DNA from: Opisthocomus hoazin
Taxonomy: Eukaryota > Chordata > Aves > Opisthocomiformes > Opisthocomidae
NCBI RefSeq assembly: GCF_030867145.1
Contig: NC_134439.1
Coordinates: 8,159,379-8,223,378 of the forward strand
Direction of reading: 5' to 3'
Length of the DNA: 64,000 nucleotides
Below, in pieces: positions 58,004-64,000 of the stretch. The notes under the pieces are model-generated. The model worked only from the letters and a program-made list of their open reading frames with translations. It had not been told where the DNA came from and ran no database searches. Position 1 is the stretch's first letter; every line of letters starts with the position of its first letter. Made by a program: the position numbers and the translations under genes.

Positions 58004-59962
58004 CCACGGCTAAAAGATGGGTGCTGCCCAGCTGCCCCTGAGAAGGAAGAACTGTTTGGCGACACTGGAATGAAAGGCAGCCTTGGAGATCACACCTGAG
58101 AAACACTGGAATTCAAGGCTTGATGGGACAAAGGAAAGCAAGTAGCAGAGTAGAGCACCCAGGATTCAGGCATGCAGACTTTATCCTAGTCAGGCAGCTG
58201 GTAGGTAGGACGACGTGGAGGCACCCGTGGAGCACACAGGAGCTCAGAAAAGCTGGCAGTCCCTTAGGCGCCTCATGGTCCAAGAGCAAGAAGCATCCAG
58301 CCCAATACTAAGGAAGACAAACAGATGTCTCAGCAGATCAGCTTTGGCTAAGCGGGGTACTCAAGGCAGAGCACCATCGTCAGAAGGCAGCATCCTGGGG
58401 ATATAGCAGGGGTGAGCTGCAAAGGAGGCATTAGGAAAGAATTCCTAAGCTTGACGAGATGAGGGGCTTGAAGAGCAACAGGCAAGAAGCATCAAGAGCA
58501 AGATCGACTCCTACAAGGCTAGCTAAAGCCTGATGGAGGAAAATAACCCCCCACTGCTGACCGGGGCGGCTCGTTTCCTGAGGACTGGCCAGAGAGCAGG
58601 CAGAGGGGAGTCAACGCCTGCTTTCTCTCAGTCTTCACCTACAAGGACTCGCAGGCTGCTGTGCCCTCTGAAATACTTGAAGGATGGAGGGGGAGCCCTC
58701 CCGGCACTGGGTGGGCATCAAATCTAGCATTGCCTGAGAAAAGCAGACCCATCGAAGCCAGATACTGAGCGCCAGGGCAGGGCTGCTGTAAAGGGAGGCC
58801 TAGGCCGGTTGAAGGACTGGGCCCACATGAGTCTCACGGCATTCGGCAAGGTGACAAATGGCAAGTCCTGACCCAGAAAGGATGAATCTCGTGCATCAAT
58901 ATGGACTGAAGACCAAACTATGCTACAGTCTTAGAGCCCTCAAACCATGCCGCACCACGTGCCTGAGGATGGATGCTCAGGGAGGGGATGTGCTCAGAAG
59001 GGCCCTGGGTACAAAAGCAGCTCTCAGACTACATCAAAGAGGTGAAACACTTCCCCAGCCTGCAGGCATGGAGGTAGCCGGGACACGGGCCAGGAGGGCA
59101 AGGGAATGCCTTCAGTAGGCAAGCTTCCTGGGACAGACTCTCCCTACCCATGGCGAGTCACACTCTCATTTTGGATTGGCCGTCTCTCAGCCTTTTGGTG
59201 TGATGCCAAGCTAGGCGTGCATGCTGTGTGCCGGTCCATGTCCCACACAGGGCTCAGTTCCCCTACGGCCAGGGCAATTCAACCCCTGCACCGGGCAAGC
59301 CATTTACAAGCCCTGGGCTGCAACCAAGTACGCAGCTCCAGGCAGACCCAGCGGCCATTACCCTCAGCCTGACCTTCTTGCCAGCACTCCCACAGCTTGG
59401 GGGTGGTCACAGCATGGTCAGCGTGTATTGGAAAAGTGGCCAGGCCTGTGGGTGTCATGCAGGTCAGGGTCCAAAGCGCACAGCCAAATGGTGGGAGGAA
59501 CAAGACGCTGTGCCAAGCCCCGGAACACCCCTCTGCTAATTGGAGGTGAGGGACCCGGCTCCACAGCGCTTGTTGAAGAATCAGGGCTTTGGGGATGACA
59601 ATGTTCTTCTTCCACAAGCCTGCTGACAGCACTGGTTTTGGACCCTCAGGGATTGCCGCAAGAGGGGACAAATTTGCAGAAGAAACCAGAAAACGTCTCC
59701 AGCAAAGAGAAGCTTTCCTTGGGCGAAGGCATCTGAAACCAGTAGCGCAATCCACCTGCCTCTAGAGGCGATGATCAGTGACTGCTGGAGCAAGAAGGGA
59801 GGTAGGCAGAGAGGTAGAAGGTTGGGGCATGTCCTCAGGCACAGGAGCCTCTGGCCAAGCAAGAGAGAAATCTTGGGCCTCTCATCCCAATACTTCAGAA
59901 GAGCCTCTGTCACCTAATGGGCATGTCAGACATGAGGAAATGTCTTCATGAAAAGCAAAACA

Positions 59963-60071
59963 CAACCTGTGGCATTAGGTAGGATATTTTGCTTTGGAGG
60001 TGAGTCTGTTGCAAAATTACTGCCTCCATGCAGTGACTGTGGGCCTGGGGCGGTGCAGGAGCAGTATAAAT
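59963..60071 (+). promoter_or_regulatory. K14 promoter module and TATA box
   Basis: TATAAAT at 60065-60071; CCTGTGGCATTAGG and a 9 bp upstream deletion shared with K10. Confidence 0.88.
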
Positions 60072-60507
60072 GCGGGCCATTCTCCTCACTCTCTCATCCA
60101 CTCCTCTTGCCTCCATCTCCTTGGGAACCAGGTGAGCTTGGAGCCGTTTCTCCTCCTCCTTGTCCTGCTCCTCAGGGATTTCTATAACAGACCGTGTCTT
60201 AGGCAGGGTCATGGGGCTGCTTACCGTGGGAGAGGGAAGGAGAGAGGTGGAGTGCAATGGAGAGAGGCAGGGGTTTCATTGAGGTGAGTGATGGGCTAGG
60301 CGGGGACCTCCCTCAGCTTGCTTGTTCTTGGCAGCACTCCTTTGGGATGAGGGGAAGGAGAAACCCGTAGGCCTACAGTTCCCCTGCCTCTTGTCTCCAG
60401 CTCATGCCTTGTCTCCCTTATGATGTGGTGACAGCCTGCTCCTCTCACACCCCTCCGGCTCTGCTTCCCCCTGCCCTCTCTCGCAGGTGCCCCTCCAGCC
60501 CCGAGAC

Positions 60508-60813
60508 ATGTCCTGCTACAACCCGTGCCTGCCATGCCAGCCCTGCGGCCCGACCCCGCTGGCCAACAGCTGCAATGAGCCCTGTGTCAGGCAGTGCCAG
60601 GACTCCACCATCGTCATCCAGCCCTCCCCCGTGGTGGTGACCCTGCCTGGCCCCATCCTCAGCTCCTTCCCACAGAACACCGCCGTGGGATCCTCCACCT
60701 CCGCCGCTGTTGGCAGCATCCTCAGCTCTCAGGGAGTGCCCATCTCCTCCGGGGGCTTTGGCCTCTCCGGCTTTGGCAGCCGCTACTGCGGCACGAGGTG
60801 CCTCCCCTGCTAA
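60508..60813 (+). CDS. Feather beta-keratin K14
   Basis: 101 residues with I35 for V at the start of the beta segment, a variant shared only with K15, and G85. Leader CCCCGAGAC is the minus-gene type; because of it an in-frame GTG at 60487 could extend the frame by seven residues, but the conserved ATG is preferred. Intron 60132-60486; short 3'UTR; ATTAAA at 60872-60877. Converges on K15. Confidence 0.97.
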   Translation: MSCYNPCLPCQPCGPTPLANSCNEPCVRQCQDSTIVIQPSPVVVTLPGPILSSFPQNTAVGSSTSAAVGSILSSQGVPISSGGFGLSGFGSRYCGTRCLPC

Positions 60814-61188
60814 AGCTGCTGCCTGCACTGAGGCCTCCCCTCGGATCGACCTCCTCTCCCTCCCTTGACTCATTAAAATTTTGATGCATCCGAGCCTGCG
60901 CCTCTGTGTCATTCTTTCTCCTGCACAAGCTCTCCCAAGATGCCCACGCAGACACACGGTGCTCAGGGCAGGCTTTTTGCAAGGGGATTTTTCGGCATGT
61001 TTTTGCACTGACTGTTAACACAGGCCTTGCATCGAGTATCTTTAGTCACGAATCGAGTGACCCTCTGCTTGCAACATTTTTTCTGCCTGTTTTTTGTCAG
61101 GATAGGATTATCCAATGTGATTCAGTGACTACCATCCACTTTGTCGCGCACACCTTTTCTTATTCCTCATCAAGCTGTTTCCCAGGGA

Positions 61189-61560
61189 TTCTTTAGTCTG
61201 GAGAAGCGGAGGCTGAGGGGAGACCTTATCGCTCTCTACCGCTACCGGAAAGGCGGTTGTAGTGAGGCAAGTGTTGGTCTCCTCTCCCAGGTAACTAGCA
61301 ATAGAACAAGAGCAAATGGACTCAAGTTGCCTCAGGGAAGTTTAGACTGGATATTAGGAAAAATTTCTCTACTGAAAGAGTGGTCAGGCATTGGAACAGG
61401 CTGCCCAGGGAAGTGGCGGAGTCCCCATCCCTGGACGTGTTCAGAAACCGTGTGGATATGGCTCTTCAGGACACGGTTCAGCAGGCACGGTGACGTTGCT
61501 TTGACAGTTGGACTTGATGATCTTAGAGGTCTTTTCCAGCCTTAATGATTCTACGATTAA
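61189..61560 (+). mobile_element. CR1 LINE 3' end, convergent interval U6
   Basis: Counterpart of 21232-21603; the unassigned block follows to 62335. Confidence 0.85.
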
Positions 61561-62891
61561 GCTCAATAACACAGTGGGATCATCACTCCCCTCGATGTCC
61601 TGACTACGCTCCTGCTCATATAGCCCAGGACGCTGATGAAAGTACTTGGTGTCCAGGAACACTGCTGGCACTTGCACCTGTTTTGACAGCATTACCACAC
61701 CAGTGCCTTTTCCTGGCGCTGCTTTTCGACTGCTGCTTCCCACGGGCTGAAGGATGTGTGGGGACAAAGAGCTGGACACTACTAAGCCAGCTGTCATTCG
61801 GGGCTGTGGGAGGACATGTGTTATCTTGCCCAGCTGTGTCCTGCAGCAGAGCAGAGGCTCCGCTTTGTCGCCTGCAAGACTTTCTGCAGCCTTTGCTGCT
61901 GCTCACCATGCTGCTTTGGAGAGCTCCTGGACAGCCTTTGAGACACTCAGCCTACACTCCCTGTTTCGCTTTCAGCCCTAAGTCTCTTCCTGCCTCCGTG
62001 TCTCCAAAAGCATTCCCAGGAAGCCCCGAGAACAGACAAGGAAGGAGCGTGGGCCTGTGTGGGGTGTTGACCGCCAACAGCACTAAGCACCCATCAGCTG
62101 GTATCTTGATCCACTGTCCCAGTCCAATGAGGGGAGAACTGGAAGAGTAAGAGAGCAAAATGCCCTTGGGTCGACAACAAGACAGTCTAAGAGGGGAACG
62201 GGAGGAAAGAGAAAAATCACGTGGTGCAAAGGCAATCACCCACCACCTCGTACCAGCAGAACAATGCCCAGCCGGCCTCTGAAGAACAACTGCTTTGGAA
62301 AAAATACCCACAGTCTTTCAGTCAGCAATCACTGTGGTAACAACCACTGCACAGCCATCCCCAACAGCTCTCTCCCAGAAACACCCCTGAGAAACATCTC
62401 TCTCCCTGGGCATCTTGGGAGAGCTTTTGCAGGCGAAAGGATGACACAGAGGTGCTCGATACGATGCAACGGAACTTTAATAAGTCACAAGAGGGAAACA
62501 AGGTTGTTCCGAATGGAGATCCCAGCGCAGGGAGAACCTGGAGCAGATGAGAGTCTGTGCCCCATGGCCACGGTGGAGATCCTGCCAGGTGTCCATCTGC
62601 CAGCCCCACAGAGGGAGCAGAGGCAGAAGGTCTTCTCTAGGCTGGCTTTGTGGGGGCTAACAGCTCAGGGGGGCACAAGAGATCAAGGACGCAAGAGGTC
62701 AAGCAGAGAGCAGAAGAGCTTGGGCCGTGCTATCTGAGAGCCCAGGCTGGCCCCATCCCTCTGCAAAGGGTGCTGGCTGGGGTTGCTCAGCACTCTGGAA
62801 GCAACAACACCATGCTCTGTCTCCAGTCCGGTACCATCTGGAGACTCCTTGGGGGCCTTCCCCAGGGCCATCGCCAGCAGCTTTAGCTGCT

Positions 62892-63197
62892 TTAGCAGGG
62901 GAGGCACCTCGTGCCGCAGTAGCGGCTGCCAAAGCCAGAGAGGTCAAAGCCCCCGGAGGAGATGGGCACTCCCTGAGAGCTGAGGATGCTGCCCACAGCA
63001 GCGGAGGTGGAGGATCCCACGGCGGTGTTCTGTGGGAAGGAGCTGAGGATGGGGCCAGGCAGGGTCACCACCACGGGGGAGGGCTGGATGACGATGGTGG
63101 AGTCCTGGCACTGCCTGACACAGGGCTCATTGCAGCTGTTGGCCAGCGGGGTCGGGCCGCAGGGCTGGCATGGCAGGCACGGGTTGTAGCAGGACAT
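62892..63197 (-). CDS. Feather beta-keratin K15
   Basis: 101 residues with I35 (as K14) and D85 (as the plus genes K4-K10), the only minus gene with either. Intron 63219-63556; its acceptor half (63230-63300) differs from all other minus genes by several substitutions and small indels. TATA 63617-63622; long 3'UTR with ATTAAA at 62476-62481. Confidence 0.97.
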   Translation of the reverse strand: MSCYNPCLPCQPCGPTPLANSCNEPCVRQCQDSTIVIQPSPVVVTLPGPILSSFPQNTAVGSSTSAAVGSILSSQGVPISSGGFDLSGFGSRYCGTRCLPC

Positions 63198-63514
63198 GTC
63201 TCGGGGCTGGAGGGGCACCTGCGAGAGAGGGGAGAGGAAGCAGAGCCCCTGCTGTGAAGGTGTGTGAGGAGCAGCCTGCTACTCCACCACAAATCATACA
63301 CTGGCGATGACAGTCAGGTGCACTGCAGAGATCCATGGGTTTCTCCTTCCCCTCTTCCCAACAGACCGCCTAGGTCCCCACCTAGCCCATAGCTCAGCAT
63401 GCACCGCAGACAAGCCACAAACACTCTCCATGCTGCACCTTCTGATCGCTTCCCTCTCCCATGGCAAGCAGCTGTAACACCCAGCACAGGACAGGTATAT
63501 GCTCAGAAATCCCA

Positions 63515-63538
63515 GAGGAGGAGGAGGAGGAGGAGGAC
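63515..63538 (-). repeat. (GGA)n repeat in K15 intron
   Basis: About 8 triplets, the shortest of the set. Confidence 0.9.
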
Positions 63539-63615
63539 AAAGGGCTTCAAACTCACCTTGTTCCCAACAGGTGGAGGTGAGAGAAATGGGTGAGAGAGTG
63601 AGGAGAACGGCCTGC

Positions 63616-63723
63616 ATTTATACTGCTCCTGCACCGCCCCAGGCCCACAGTCACTGCATGCGGGCAGTAATTTTCCAGCAGACTCACCGCCAAAGCAAAA
63701 TATCCTACCTAATGGCACAGGTT
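63616..63723 (-). promoter_or_regulatory. K15 promoter module and TATA box
   Basis: Layout as K5; reads GCTGGAAAATTACTG like K3. Confidence 0.88.
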
Positions 63724-64000
63724 GTCTTTTGGTTGCCATCAACACTGCCATTTCATTTCCTCATTTCTGACATGCCTGGTCTGACAGGCAGGCTCCTTTC
63801 ATGTGCTGGGATGAGACGCTCAAGGATATCCCGTGCAGGACTGTGTCAGTTTGGGCAGAAGATGCCTCCTAGGTGGTTGAGGGGTCCCGTGAATGCAGGG
63901 GATGTTGCCTTGGGGAAGTGAAGTGTGATTGTTTGCAACTCCCTTGACAGCACGAGGCTCAGCCCTGCCCCATGCTGCACACATCAGCAGAGTACCCAAA

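Larger units (their letters stand above)
54451..62335. repeat. Array unit U6 (K13-, K14+)
   Basis: 7885 bp. The left part matches U5 and the right part of the divergent interval matches U4, with a switch between about 57.25 and 57.48 kb. Confidence 0.92.
14440..64000. repeat. Tandem array of 7.9-8.15 kb keratin gene-pair units
   Basis: Distances between equivalent plus genes are 8147, 8147, 7872, 7906 and 7885 bp. Between equivalent minus genes they are 7904, 8147, 8147, 7872, 7906 and 7885 bp. Every block of one unit has a near-identical counterpart in the others. The 8147 bp units are longer because of one 244 bp CR1 insertion event. The array runs off the right edge. Confidence 0.96.
62336..64000. 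repeat. Array unit U7, partial (K15-)
   Basis: The K15 gene and the first 380 bp of its upstream region; cut by the window end. The coding exon and the intron next to it are more diverged than in U2-U6. Confidence 0.9.

Noticed and set aside
60487-60507. GTG start seven codons upstream in K2, K14 and K15
   Set aside because: It depends on a single base that removes a stop found in other copies; vertebrate genes start at ATG, and the ATG is conserved in all fifteen.

Overview
This window is vertebrate, and specifically avian, genomic DNA. It holds fifteen intact feather beta-keratin (feather corneous beta-protein) genes, K1 to K15, many CR1 LINE copies of several ages with the 3' octamer end typical of bird CR1, and ERVL-type LTR fossils of the kind found in birds. 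The species cannot be named from the sequence. No bacterial, CRISPR, tRNA or rRNA feature was seen.

Layout. 1-7113 is a large inverted repeat. Two nearly identical arms (1-2709 and 4405-7113) point away from a 1.7 kb spacer that carries K1 (+). Each arm contains a young CR1 copy with an open reverse-transcriptase frame and then an older decayed CR1. The arms are still matched at base 1, so the structure probably runs off the left edge. 7114-10190 is the upstream region, gene and 3' flank of K2 (+). 10190-14440 is a single-copy spacer with LTR fossils, three CR1 3' fragments, a short AGT repeat and some unassigned sequence. From about 14.44 kb to the right edge there is a tandem array of a 7.9-8.15 kb unit: six whole copies (U1-U6) and the start of a seventh (U7). 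Each whole unit has one minus-strand keratin gene and one plus-strand keratin gene, so genes alternate in direction: K3-, K4+, K5-, K6+, K7-, K8+, K9-, K10+, K11-, K12+, K13-, K14+, K15-. Divergent pairs are about 5.2-5.5 kb apart and convergent pairs about 2.1 kb apart.

Each gene has the standard feather keratin plan: a TATA box, a short non-coding exon 1, one intron of about 0.3-0.4 kb ending just before the start codon, a single coding exon of 101 codons, and an ATTAAA poly(A) signal. The products are small Cys-rich structural proteins that polymerise through a central beta-sheet segment and are cross-linked by terminal cysteines in feather cells. They form one gene family with a shared structural job, not an operon.

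The most interesting content is the structure and history of the array: a keratin gene boxed between inverted CR1 arms and stripped of its upstream promoter module, a 3'UTR deletion separating the plus genes from the minus genes, coding-exon variants exchanged between genes in opposite orientation, a CR1 insertion shared only by U2 and U3, and one unit (U6) that is a mosaic of its neighbours. I found no previously undescribed molecular system beyond these structural features.
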